A stretch of DNA of 64,000 nt from Gemmobacter fulvus (GTDB taxonomy: Bacteria > Pseudomonadota > Alphaproteobacteria > Rhodobacterales > Rhodobacteraceae): positions 3,067,501 through 3,131,500 of the forward strand of contig NZ_CP076361.1 in assembly GCF_018798885.1 (NCBI RefSeq). The letters are read 5' to 3'. A program made the position numbers and the translations under genes. Of this stretch, positions 1 through 8,100 are shown piece after piece. The first letter of the stretch is position 1. Each line of letters starts with the position of its first letter. A model generated the notes under the pieces. The model saw only the letters and a list, made by a program, of their open reading frames with translations. It ran no database searches and was not told the origin of the DNA.

Positions 1-430
1 CCATGAAGGTCCGGCCATGGAAGGCCCCACCAAAGGCAATCACCGCATTGCGGCCGGTATGGATGCGCGCGATTTTCACCGCATTTTCCACGGCCTCGGC
101 CCCGGTGGTCACAAACACGGTCTTCTTGGCAAAATCGCCGGGTACAGCGGCATTGAGCCGTTCTGCCAGACGGATGTAGTTTTCATAGGGCAGAACCTGA
201 TGGCAGGTATGGGTGAATTTCTGCATCTGTGCTGCGACTGCCGCCATCACCCGCGGGTGGCAATGGCCGGTATTCACCACGGCGATGCCCGCCGCGAAGT
301 CGATATAGCGGTTGCCCTCGATATCCCAGACCTCGGAGTTCAGTGCGCGTTCGGCATAAATCTGCGTCTGCATTCCGACACCGCGCGAAATGGCATCGTC
401 ACGGCGCTTGGCGACTTCGGTATTCAGCAT
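1..430 (-). CDS. gabT: 4-aminobutyrate aminotransferase, N-terminal part (runs off the window)
   Basis: Class III PLP-dependent aminotransferase that transfers the amino group of 4-aminobutyrate to 2-oxoglutarate in the cytoplasm. Only the first 143 codons are in the window. The minus-strand translation starts MLNTEVAKRRDDA and shows the family's early landmarks: YIDFAAGIAV, NTGHCHP, and TTGAEAVENAVKIAR, which forms part of the PLP phosphate site. The ATG at 430 is preceded by GAGGAA. A GlxA-type regulator lies 130 bases upstream on the same strand and may control it (inference). A related omega-aminotransferase cannot be excluded because the PLP lysine lies outside the window. Confidence 0.85.
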   Translation of the reverse strand, partial: MLNTEVAKRRDDAISRGVGMQTQIYAERALNSEVWDIEGNRYIDFAAGIAVVNTGHCHPRVMAAVAAQMQKFTHTCHQVLPYENYIRLAERLNAAVPGDFAKKTVFVTTGAEAVENAVKIARIHTGRNAVIAFGGAFHGRTFM

Positions 431-560
431 GGTCTGTTCCTCTCGGGCCCGGAGTATCGGATCGGTATGGGGCGTTTCGCGCATCATTTTGATCAAAATT
501 CTGCGGCGTTCAACCGGATTTGCGACATGCGATCCGGCGCAAAGCGGCAAGGCCGCCCAC

Positions 561-1583
561 TCAGCTGCCGAAATGCGAGAAACGATAGGGCGAGACGCCG
601 TATTTCTTGCGGAAGCTCTTTGAGAAATGCGAACTGGAGGCATAACCGCAGGCCACGCTGACCTCGGTCACGCTCATGTCGGTTTCGGCCAGCAGCGCGC
701 GGCCATGTTGCAGCCGCAGGTCATTCATGTAACGGACCGGCGTGACGCCAAGATAGCGGTTGAACAGCCGTTCGATCTGGCGGCGCGATACGCCCAGATG
801 CGTGGCGCAGGCATCCAGATCGAATTCATCCTCGATCCGCGCTTCCAGAAAGGCTACGGCCTTGATCAGCTTTTCGTTGCGCGTGCCCAGGCGGGCCGCC
901 AGCGAGGTGATCTGTTCATCCTCTTCGGTGCGCCGCTGGGTCAGCAGGCACATGTTCATCACCTCCTGGCTCAGCTGCGCGCCATAGCGGTCATGGATCA
1001 GCTTGAGCATCAGGTCGGCGGCGGCCACACCCCCGGCACAGGTGACAATGCGTTCGTCGATGCAGAACACCTGCCGGGCGGGTTCCAGATCGGGGAAGGT
1101 TTCGGTGAAGCCCGAGATGTTTTCCCAATGCAGGGTGAAGCGCCGCCCCTTGAGGATGCCCGCCCGCGCCAGCGCATAGGCGCCGGTGCAGAGCCCGCCC
1201 ACGGTGCGGCCCCGCCGCCACTGGCCGCGCACCCAGTCGCCCAGCGAATCGGTGATCTCCACTTCGGGCTGCACCCCGCCGCAGACCAGCACATGGCCCT
1301 GCGGCAGCGCCTCGGACAGCGGGCCGTCCGGCAGAACCGGCACGCCGTTGGAGCAGGCGACGGGTTTGCCATCCTCGGAATAGGTGCGCCAGCGGAACAG
1401 AATCTGCCCGGTCAGCTGATTGGCCACCCGCAGCGGCTCGATCGCGGCGGTAAAGGCCAGCATGGTAAAGCGCGGCACCAGAACAAAGGTCACCGAAAGG
1501 GGTTCGGTCACCTTGGGCAGCGTCACATGCGCAACGCCGCGCGCCACATATTTCCGGGCGTCAGTCTGGTCTGTCTCTGCCAT
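561..1583 (-). CDS. GlxA family transcriptional regulator (DJ-1/PfpI-like domain plus AraC HTH)
   Basis: DNA-binding activator of about 340 residues. The N-terminal half is a class I glutamine-amidotransferase-like (DJ-1/PfpI) sensor domain with a retained elbow cysteine in GGLCTGAYALARAG. The C-terminal part is a double AraC/XylS helix-turn-helix ending with the hallmark ACGYASSSHFSKSFRKKYG. The frame is open for 27 more codons upstream, but the start MAETDQTDARK at 1583 fits the family better, with AGGGCAG a few bases before it. Relatives include GbdR and CdhR, regulators of glycine betaine and carnitine use. A choline locus lies 5 kb away, so a methylamine or GABA related role is plausible but not shown. 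Confidence 0.85.
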   Translation of the reverse strand: MAETDQTDARKYVARGVAHVTLPKVTEPLSVTFVLVPRFTMLAFTAAIEPLRVANQLTGQILFRWRTYSEDGKPVACSNGVPVLPDGPLSEALPQGHVLVCGGVQPEVEITDSLGDWVRGQWRRGRTVGGLCTGAYALARAGILKGRRFTLHWENISGFTETFPDLEPARQVFCIDERIVTCAGGVAAADLMLKLIHDRYGAQLSQEVMNMCLLTQRRTEEDEQITSLAARLGTRNEKLIKAVAFLEARIEDEFDLDACATHLGVSRRQIERLFNRYLGVTPVRYMNDLRLQHGRALLAETDMSVTEVSVACGYASSSHFSKSFRKKYGVSPYRFSHFGS

Positions 1584-1652
1584 AGGCGCTGCCCTATCGC
1601 GCTGTGTGCGACTGCGCAAGCATAGCAATTTTCCGCAGGGGTGGGGCAGATC

Positions 1653-1667
1653 TTTACGGGCCATTAA
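1653..1667 (+). promoter_or_regulatory. CtrA-like half-site pair TTTA-N7-TTAA upstream of dprA
   Basis: The short region between the regulator and dprA contains TTTA, seven bases, then TTAAC, 44 bases before the dprA start codon. This is one mismatch from the alphaproteobacterial CtrA consensus TTAA-N7-TTAA. In Rhodobacter capsulatus dprA is known to depend on CtrA. Function here is inferred from the motif and the gene only. Confidence 0.35.
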
Positions 1668-1710
1668 CCACCGCTCCGCGATGCTGCCTGCATCTTAAAG
1701 GAGCAGAGCG

Positions 1711-2856
1711 ATGGCGGCGCGGCTGAACTGTGATCCGATCCCCCCGGCAGCGGTGCTGAGCGCGGAAGACCGGCTGGCGCGGCTGCGCCTGATCCGGTCG
1801 CGCCGCATCGGGGCGGTGACCTATCACCGCCTGCTGGCGGAACATGGCACCGCCGGGGCGGCGCTGGACGCCTTGCCCGAAATTGCCCGCGCGGCAGGGG
1901 TAGAGAATTACGCGGCCTGCCCGCCCGAGGTGGCTTTGCATGAAATGCGGGCGGCGCGTCTGGCCGGGGCAAGGATGCTGTGCCATGGCGAGGCGCTTTA
2001 TCCCGCCGCCCTGGCCGAACTGCCGGATCCGCCGCCGGTGCTGTGGCTGCGCGGCGATGCGGCGCTGCTGTCGCGCCCGATGGTGGCGCTGGTGGGGGCG
2101 CGCAACGCCTCCAGCCTTGGCCTGCGCATGGCCCGGAGACTGGCCGAGACGCTGAGCGAGGCAGGGTTTGTGGTCGTGTCGGGGCTGGCACGCGGCATTG
2201 ATGGCGAAGCCCATGCTGCGGCGCTGGCAGGCGGCACGGTGGCGGTGCTGGCAGGCGGCGTGGATGTGATCTATCCGGTCGAAAACGCGGCGCTGGCCGA
2301 CGGGATCGCCACGCAGGGCTGTCTGATCAGCGAACAGCCGCCGGGGCTGGAGCCGCAGGCGCGGCATTTTCCGCTGCGCAACCGCATCATTTCGGGCCTG
2401 TCGCGCGCGGTGGTGGTGGTTGAGGCGGCAGCGCGCTCCGGCTCTCTGATCACCGCGAAAGAGGCCGCCGATCAGGGCCGCGATGTTCTCGCGGTGCCGG
2501 GCCATCCGTTCGATGCCCGCGCGGCGGGCTGCAATCAGCTGATCCGCGAGGGGGCGGTGTTGGTGCGCTCTGCCGCCGATGTGATCGAGGCGCTGGGGGC
2601 CGTGCCCAAACCGCAGGCGCAGCCGCATCTGGCGTTGCCCGAACCGGCCAGAGCCGCGCCACCACGCCGCCCGCTGCGCGATATTGCGGCGCTGCACAGC
2701 CTGATCCTCAACCGGCTTGGCCCCAGCCCGGTGGCCGAAGACCAGCTGATCCGCGATCTGGCGGTGCCGGTGGCCGAGGTGGCCCCCCAATTGCTGACGC
2801 TGGAGCTTGAGGGCAAGCTGATCCGCCAGCCGGGCGGGCTGCTGTCGCGGGCTTAA
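1711..2856 (+). CDS. dprA: DNA-processing protein DprA
   Basis: Single-stranded-DNA-binding protein that loads RecA onto incoming DNA during natural transformation and, in Rhodobacteraceae, in recipients of gene transfer agents. The 381 residues show an N-terminal SAM-like segment, the extended Rossmann core with VGARNASSLGLRMARRLAE and SGLARGIDGEAHAAAL, and RNRIISGLSRAVVVVEA. A winged-helix domain closes the protein (about 320-381, ILNRLGPSPVAEDQLIRDL). AAGGAG sits 6 bases before the ATG. It converges with the next gene, and the two stop codons share the palindrome TTAA. Confidence 0.95.
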   Translation: MAARLNCDPIPPAAVLSAEDRLARLRLIRSRRIGAVTYHRLLAEHGTAGAALDALPEIARAAGVENYAACPPEVALHEMRAARLAGARMLCHGEALYPAALAELPDPPPVLWLRGDAALLSRPMVALVGARNASSLGLRMARRLAETLSEAGFVVVSGLARGIDGEAHAAALAGGTVAVLAGGVDVIYPVENAALADGIATQGCLISEQPPGLEPQARHFPLRNRIISGLSRAVVVVEAAARSGSLITAKEAADQGRDVLAVPGHPFDARAAGCNQLIREGAVLVRSAADVIEALGAVPKPQAQPHLALPEPARAAPPRRPLRDIAALHSLILNRLGPSPVAEDQLIRDLAVPVAEVAPQLLTLELEGKLIRQPGGLLSRA

Positions 2857-3281
2857 CAGACTTCGGGAATGACGCCGCCCCATTTGCCGCAATATTGCGG
2901 ATCGGCCCACCAGACATCGGTGGCCCCGATGGCCCAATGCACCACCACCCAGGTCTTGCCCTGCCGGGTCAGCAGGGCCTGCATATCGGTGCCGTCCATA
3001 TGGTCAGGGTCGGCCCCATCGCGCAGCACCATCGGTGTGCGCGCCAGATTGATCGCACCGCCGCCGGGGCGTTGCGGCGAGACCATCGCCATGCCGCTGT
3101 TGCCCTGCACCCGCAATTCACCCACCACGAATTCGACCGGCGCATCCAGCAGCCATTCGGCATGGGGGCGCAGCGCATCCATCATGGCGCGGCGTTCGGC
3201 GCTGCCGCGCGCCGGTTCGCTCCAGGCATGGGCCAGCTGCGGCAGGAGGGTGAAAGCAAGCAGAAGTCCGGCGCGGCTCAT
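2853..3281 (-). CDS. small secreted protein of unknown function
   Basis: A 142-residue protein with a clear Sec signal peptide (MSRAGLLLAFTLLPQLAHA, cleavage before W). The mature part contains DAPVEFVVGELRVQG and a tryptophan-rich end (WVVVHWAIGATDVWWADPQYCGKWGG) with two cysteines that could form a disulfide in the periplasm. The start at 3281 was chosen because GGTGG lies 9 bases before it and it begins directly with the signal peptide; in-frame starts exist at 3296 and 3308. It is divergent from topA. I do not recognise the family. Confidence 0.7.
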   Translation of the reverse strand: MSRAGLLLAFTLLPQLAHAWSEPARGSAERRAMMDALRPHAEWLLDAPVEFVVGELRVQGNSGMAMVSPQRPGGGAINLARTPMVLRDGADPDHMDGTDMQALLTRQGKTWVVVHWAIGATDVWWADPQYCGKWGGVIPEVC

Positions 3282-3444
3282 GGGCAATTCCACCATCTGA
3301 AAGGGCATCCCTGCGGCACAATGCGCCGACCCGCGATAGGCGTCAAACCCCGCCAAGGCTTGACGCAGCCAAGCGAGCTTGACATGGGAGCAGGCACAAC
3401 CACATCTTTCCGCGCCGCCGCAAGGGTTGGCGCAAGAGGTATTC

Positions 3445-6123
3445 ATGGCAGTCGTCGTCGTCGAGTCTCCGGCCAAGGCCAAGACAATCAACAAATATCT
3501 TGGCTCCGATTATACGGTGCTGGCCTCGTATGGCCATGTGCGCGATCTGCCAGCGAAGGATGGCTCGGTCGATACCGAACATGATTTCGACATGAAGTGG
3601 GAGGTCGCCGCCGATAGCAAGAAACACATTCGCGCGATTGTCGAGGCGCTCAAGACCGATGATGAGCTGATCCTTGCCACCGACCCTGACCGCGAGGGCG
3701 AAGCGATTTCGTGGCACCTGCAAGAGGCGCTGGCCTCCAGCCTGAAGAAGGGCAAGAAGGTCAGCCGGGTGACGTTCAACGCGATCACCAAGGCGGCCGT
3801 GACCGAGGCGATGAAAAATCCGCGTCAGGTGGATACGCCGCTGGTCGAGGCCTATCTGGCCCGCCGCGCGCTGGATTATCTGGTGGGCTTCACGCTGTCT
3901 CCGGTGCTGTGGCGCAAATTGCCGGGGGCAAAATCGGCGGGGCGAGTGCAATCGGTCTGCCTGCGCCTGATCGTTGAACGCGAAATGGAGATCGAGGCGT
4001 TCCGCGCCCGCGAATACTGGTCGGTGACGGCGGTGCTGGTCACCCCGCGCGGACAGGAGTTCGAGGCGAAGCTGACCATTCTGGGCGGCAAGAAGCTCGA
4101 CAAGTTCGATATTCCGACGGCAGAGGCGGCAGAGCTGGCGGTTCATGCGGTTTCGGCCCGGGCGCTGAGCGTGGCCTCGGTCGAATCGAAACCGGCCAGC
4201 CGCAACCCCTATGCGCCCTTCATGACTTCGACCCTGCAACAAGAGGCCAGCCGCAAGTTCGGCATGGGGGCCAAGGCCTGCATGTCGGCGGCGCAGCGGC
4301 TCTATGAGGCGGGTTACATCACCTATATGCGGACTGACGGCATCGACATGGCACCCGAGGCGGTGATGTCGGCGCGGGCCGAGATCAAGGACCGCTTTGG
4401 CCCGGCCTATGTGCCCGACAGCCCGCGCATGTACAAGAACAAGGCGAAAAATGCGCAGGAAGCGCATGAATGTATTCGCCCGACCGATATGTCTGCCGCG
4501 CCCGAAAAGCTGCGCCTGACCGAGGCGGATCAGCGCAAGCTGTATGACCTGATCTGGAAACGCACGATTGCCAGCCAGATGTCGGCGGCGCGGATGGAGC
4601 GCACGACCGTCGATATCGCCTCGCCCGACGGGCAGGTGGGGCTGCGCGCCACCGGGCAGGTGATGATGTTCGACGGCTTTCTGAAGGTCTATGACGAGGG
4701 CCGCGACGACGATGCCGATGACGAGGGCCGCCTGCCGCAGATCATGCAGAATGAGGTCGCCGAGAAGCGCAGCGTGACCCCCGACCAGCATTTCACCCAG
4801 CCGCCCGCGCGCTATACCGAGGCGACGCTGGTGAAGCGGATGGAAGAGCTGGGCATTGGCCGCCCCTCCACCTATGCCTCGATCCTGACCACGATTCAGG
4901 ACCGCGAATATGTGCGCCGCGACAAGAACCGGCTGATCCCCGAAGACAAGGGTCGGCTCGTAACCGCTTTCCTCACCAACTATTTCCGCAAATATGTGGA
5001 ATATGATTTCACCGCCGATCTGGAAGGCCAGCTCGATGATGTGTCGGCGGGCGAGCGCGATTACAAAGAGGTTCTGGCGCGGTTCTGGCGGGATTTCTCG
5101 GCGGCCGTCGCCGAAACCGCCGATCTGCGCATCAGCGAAGTGTTGGACAAGATCGACGAGTTTCTGGGGCCGCATCTTTATCCGGCCCGGGCCGATGGCT
5201 CGGATCCCCGGTCTTGCCCGACCTGCGGATCGGGGCGGCTGCATCTGAAAACCGCGCGCTCTGGCGGCGCGTTCATCGGCTGCGGTAATTACCCCGAGTG
5301 CCGGTATACCCGCCCGATTTCAGTCGGCGATGATTCGGGGGCCTTGACGCCGGATGGCAAGATTCTCGGCCAGGATGAGGATGGCCAGCCGATCAGCCTG
5401 CGCGCCGGGCGGTTTGGCCCCTATGTGCAAAAGGGCGAGGTGACTGCCGAGGCGCCGAAACCGCCGCGCGCCAGCCTGCCGAAAGGCTGGTCTCCGGAAA
5501 GCGTGACGCTGGAACGCGCGATCACCCTGCTGAACCTGCCGCGCCCGATTGGCCCGCATCCCGAGGACGGCGTGCTGGTCGAGGCCGGGATTGGCCGCTT
5601 TGGCCCCTATATCAAACATGGCAGCACCTATGCGAACATCCCCGATGTCGAAGAGGTGTTTATCATCGGCATGAACCGCGCAGTCGAGGTTCTGGCGCAG
5701 AAAGCGACGCGCGGGCGCGGTGCCTCGGCACCGGCAGCCCCGATCAAGGAACTGGGTCAGCACCCCGATGGCGGGCTGATTTCGGTGATGCCGGGGCGCT
5801 ATGGCCCCTATGTGAAATGGGAAAAGGTCAATGCGACCCTGCCGAAAGACGTGACGCCCGAGGCGATCACGCTGGACGAGGCGATGGCGTTGATTGTCGA
5901 AAAGGCGGGCAAGGGCAAGAAACCGGCGAAGAAAGCCGCCAAACCCAAGGCCGAAGCGGCGGCCAAGCCCAAGGCAGCAGCCAAACCGAAAGCCGCAGCA
6001 AAACCGAAGGCTGAGCCGAAAGCAAAGGCCGCGGTGAAGCCGAAGGCCGAGGCCAAGCCGAAAGCGGCGGCAAAGCCCAAGGCGGCCGCGAAACCGAAAG
6101 CGGCAGCTGCGGAAACCGAATAA
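3445..6123 (+). CDS. topA: DNA topoisomerase I (type IA)
   Basis: Relaxes negative supercoils by cutting one DNA strand. The 892 residues show the Toprim domain at the N-terminus (VVVESPAKAKTINKYLG, then DPDREGEAISWHL). The catalytic tyrosine is in GYITYMRTDG (Tyr294), and ALDYLVGFTLSPVLWRK is also present. A C4 zinc finger follows (CPTCGSG ... GCGNYPEC), then three TopA C-terminal modules marked by RFGPYVQKG, RFGPYIKHG and RYGPYVKWE. The protein ends in a long lysine/alanine/proline tail. The start at 3445 has AAGAGGT before it and begins at the conserved MAVVVVESP; an in-frame start 22 codons upstream is unlikely. Confidence 0.97.
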   Translation: MAVVVVESPAKAKTINKYLGSDYTVLASYGHVRDLPAKDGSVDTEHDFDMKWEVAADSKKHIRAIVEALKTDDELILATDPDREGEAISWHLQEALASSLKKGKKVSRVTFNAITKAAVTEAMKNPRQVDTPLVEAYLARRALDYLVGFTLSPVLWRKLPGAKSAGRVQSVCLRLIVEREMEIEAFRAREYWSVTAVLVTPRGQEFEAKLTILGGKKLDKFDIPTAEAAELAVHAVSARALSVASVESKPASRNPYAPFMTSTLQQEASRKFGMGAKACMSAAQRLYEAGYITYMRTDGIDMAPEAVMSARAEIKDRFGPAYVPDSPRMYKNKAKNAQEAHECIRPTDMSAAPEKLRLTEADQRKLYDLIWKRTIASQMSAARMERTTVDIASPDGQVGLRATGQVMMFDGFLKVYDEGRDDDADDEGRLPQIMQNEVAEKRSVTPDQHFTQPPARYTEATLVKRMEELGIGRPSTYASILTTIQDREYVRRDKNRLIPEDKGRLVTAFLTNYFRKYVEYDFTADLEGQLDDVSAGERDYKEVLARFWRDFSAAVAETADLRISEVLDKIDEFLGPHLYPARADGSDPRSCPTCGSGRLHLKTARSGGAFIGCGNYPECRYTRPISVGDDSGALTPDGKILGQDEDGQPISLRAGRFGPYVQKGEVTAEAPKPPRASLPKGWSPESVTLERAITLLNLPRPIGPHPEDGVLVEAGIGRFGPYIKHGSTYANIPDVEEVFIIGMNRAVEVLAQKATRGRGASAPAAPIKELGQHPDGGLISVMPGRYGPYVKWEKVNATLPKDVTPEAITLDEAMALIVEKAGKGKKPAKKAAKPKAEAAAKPKAAAKPKAAAKPKAEPKAKAAVKPKAEAKPKAAAKPKAAAKPKAAAAETE
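5901..6120 (+). repeat. Lys/Ala/Pro-rich low-complexity tail of TopA
   Basis: About 73 codons made of imperfect AAAKPK and KAEAKPK units, histone-H1-like in composition. It is in frame within topA and gives a locally repetitive DNA tract. Basic tails of this sort are common on alphaproteobacterial and actinobacterial TopA and probably raise DNA affinity (family knowledge). Confidence 0.8.
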
Positions 6124-6129
6124 GCCGGT

Positions 6130-6162
6130 TGCGGCCAGCCCGGGATCTCCGGGCTGGCCGCA
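6130..6162. terminator. perfect hairpin between convergent topA and choV
   Basis: A 14-bp perfect stem (TGCGGCCAGCCCGG with its complement) around a 5-base loop lies 6 bases after the topA stop and just after the end of choV on the other strand. No T-run follows on either side, so it is a terminator-like bidirectional hairpin rather than a textbook intrinsic terminator. Confidence 0.55.
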
Positions 6163-6166
6163 CGGA

Positions 6167-7189
6167 TCAGCCGCGCGGGTTGACCAGCCGCGCCATCACA
6201 TCGGCGGCCCGGATGGTGCCCAGACCCTGCGCGCCATCAGTCACCGCCACTTCCTCGATCCCGTCGCGGATCAGCATCATCACCTCTTTCACCGGCGTTT
6301 CCGCATCCACCGCATGTGTGGCGGCAGAGGGGCCGGGGCGCATCACATCGCGGGCGGTCAGCACCGACAGCGGGTTCATATGCGCCACAAAATCGGCGAC
6401 ATAATCGCTGACCGGATTGGCGATGATCTCGCGGGCGGTGCCGCATTGCACGATGCGCCCGCCCTCCATCAGCGCGATGCGGTTGCCGATCTTGAAGGCC
6501 TCATCGAGATCATGGCTGACAAAGACGATGGTGCGCTTCAGCCGCGCTTGCAGGTCCAGCAATTCATCCTGCAATTTTGCCCGGATCAGCGGATCAAGCG
6601 CCGAAAACGGTTCGTCCATCAACAGGATCGGCGCTTGCGTCACGAAGGCCCGCGCCAGCCCGACCCGCTGCTGCATCCCACCCGACAGATCGCCCACCTT
6701 TCGGTCGGCCCATTGGCTCAGGTTCACCAGCGCCAGTTGCTCTTCGACCGGCTTCTTGCGCGCCTCGATGGGCATGCCCGCCAGTTCCAGCCCCAGCCCG
6801 ACATTCTCGCGCACCGTGCGCCAGGGCAGCAAGCCGAACTGCTGGAACACCATGGCGATGCGCGACAGGCGCAGGCGGCGCAGCGTGTCGGGATCGGCCT
6901 TGGTGACAGAGACCATCTTGCCGCCATCCGACACCCGCACCTCCCCGCGCACCACCGGGTTCAAGGCATTGACCCCGCGCAGCAGCGTGGATTTGCCCGA
7001 GCCGGACAGGCCCATCAGCACAAGGATTTCGCCCTCTGCCACGCTGAGAGAACAGTCATGCACCCCCAGAATCTGCCCGGTGGCCTGCTGCACTTCGGCG
7101 CGGCTCATGCCGCGATCCATCAAGGGCAGGGCGCGGTCGGGGTTGTCGCCAAACACGATGGAGACACGATCAAATTCGACAGCACTCAT
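6167..7189 (-). CDS. choV: choline ABC transporter ATP-binding protein
   Basis: ATPase of the glycine betaine/choline type importer (OpuAA/ProV class) in the inner membrane. The 340 residues contain Walker A GLSGSGKST, the Q-loop, signature LSGGMQQRVGLARA and Walker B ILLMDEPFSALDP. The C-terminus after about residue 280 (LTARDVMRPGP ... VKEVMMLIRDGIEEVAV) is a CBS-like regulatory region, as is usual for this class. Its ATG overlaps the choW stop (ATGA), so the two are translationally coupled. The assignment to choline rests on neighbouring choX and betIBA. Confidence 0.93.
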   Translation of the reverse strand: MSAVEFDRVSIVFGDNPDRALPLMDRGMSRAEVQQATGQILGVHDCSLSVAEGEILVLMGLSGSGKSTLLRGVNALNPVVRGEVRVSDGGKMVSVTKADPDTLRRLRLSRIAMVFQQFGLLPWRTVRENVGLGLELAGMPIEARKKPVEEQLALVNLSQWADRKVGDLSGGMQQRVGLARAFVTQAPILLMDEPFSALDPLIRAKLQDELLDLQARLKRTIVFVSHDLDEAFKIGNRIALMEGGRIVQCGTAREIIANPVSDYVADFVAHMNPLSVLTARDVMRPGPSAATHAVDAETPVKEVMMLIRDGIEEVAVTDGAQGLGTIRAADVMARLVNPRG

Positions 7190-8022
7190 TTGCGTGTCAC
7201 CCTCAGGATACGGTCAAGCATGATGGCCACCACGACGATGATGAAGCCGGATTCAAAGCCGAGCGCGGTATTGACCGAGTTCAGCGCCCGCACCACCGGC
7301 ACGCCCAGCCCGTTGGCACCGACCAGTGCCGCGATCACCACCATCGACAGCGACAGCATGATGGTCTGGTTCAGGCCGACCATGATCTGCGGAAAGGCAT
7401 AGGGCAGTTCCACCTTCCACAGCACCTGCCGGGGCGTCGCGCCAAAGGCGGTTGCGGCCTCCAGCAAGGGCATTGGCGTGGAGGATACGCCCAGATGGGT
7501 CATGCGGATCGGGGCCGGCAGCACGAAAATCACCGTGGCAATCAGGCCGGGCACCATGCCGATGCCAAAAAACACAATGGCGGGAATAAGATAGACGAAG
7601 GTTGGCAGGGTCTGCATCAGATCCAGCACCGGGGTCATCGCCGCATAGACCTTGGGCCGATGCGCCGCCCAGATGCCGATCGGCACGCCCAGCCCCAGAC
7701 AGACCACGCAGCTTGACAGCACGAGGGTCAGGCTTTCGGTCGTTTCCTCCCAATAGCCCTGATTGAGGATGAACAGGAAGCCGAGGGCGACGAAGACGAG
7801 GATTTTCCAGCTGCGTTGCAGATACCAGGTCAGCCCGAGGAAGGCCGCGATGATGACCAGCGGATGCGGCGTTTGCAGCACCCAGAGGATCGCGTCGATC
7901 AGCGCTTCCATCACCATGCCCATGGCATCGAACAGCGGCGACAGATTGGCCTTCATCCAGTCGAAGGCGGTTTTGGAAATCTTTCCAAGCGGCAGTTTGT
8001 TGTCAGTGAGCCAGTCGAGCAT
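7186..8022 (-). CDS. choW: choline ABC transporter permease
   Basis: Membrane subunit (278 residues, about six transmembrane helices) of the choline importer. It carries the binding-protein-dependent permease EAA region (LLEAATAFGATPRQVLWKVELP). It lies between choX and choV, with an intrinsic terminator between choX and choW. The start MLDWLTDNKLP at 8022 has AAGGAT about 10 bases upstream; the frame is open further, but the upstream codons run into the terminator hairpin. Confidence 0.93.
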   Translation of the reverse strand: MLDWLTDNKLPLGKISKTAFDWMKANLSPLFDAMGMVMEALIDAILWVLQTPHPLVIIAAFLGLTWYLQRSWKILVFVALGFLFILNQGYWEETTESLTLVLSSCVVCLGLGVPIGIWAAHRPKVYAAMTPVLDLMQTLPTFVYLIPAIVFFGIGMVPGLIATVIFVLPAPIRMTHLGVSSTPMPLLEAATAFGATPRQVLWKVELPYAFPQIMVGLNQTIMLSLSMVVIAALVGANGLGVPVVRALNSVNTALGFESGFIIVVVAIMLDRILRVTRK

Positions 8023-8057
8023 CCGGCAGGCATCCTTTGCGATGAGGAGGCAGATCG

Positions 8058-8085
8058 AAAAAACCCTCCCCCGGTGGGGGGAGGG
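8058..8085 (-). terminator. intrinsic terminator between choX and choW
   Basis: On the minus strand an 8-bp GC stem (CCCTCCCC with GGGGAGGG) with a 6-base loop is followed directly by six T. It lies 15 bases after the choX stop and before choW. It would let the binding protein be made in excess over the membrane parts, a common arrangement in ABC importers. Confidence 0.85.
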
Positions 8086-8100
8086 CATGTGCCGGTCGGA

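Noticed and set aside
5901-6120. Repeated units resembling a short CRISPR-like array
   Set aside because: Repeats are imperfect 12-18 base units with no spacers, and are in-frame codons of the TopA tail.
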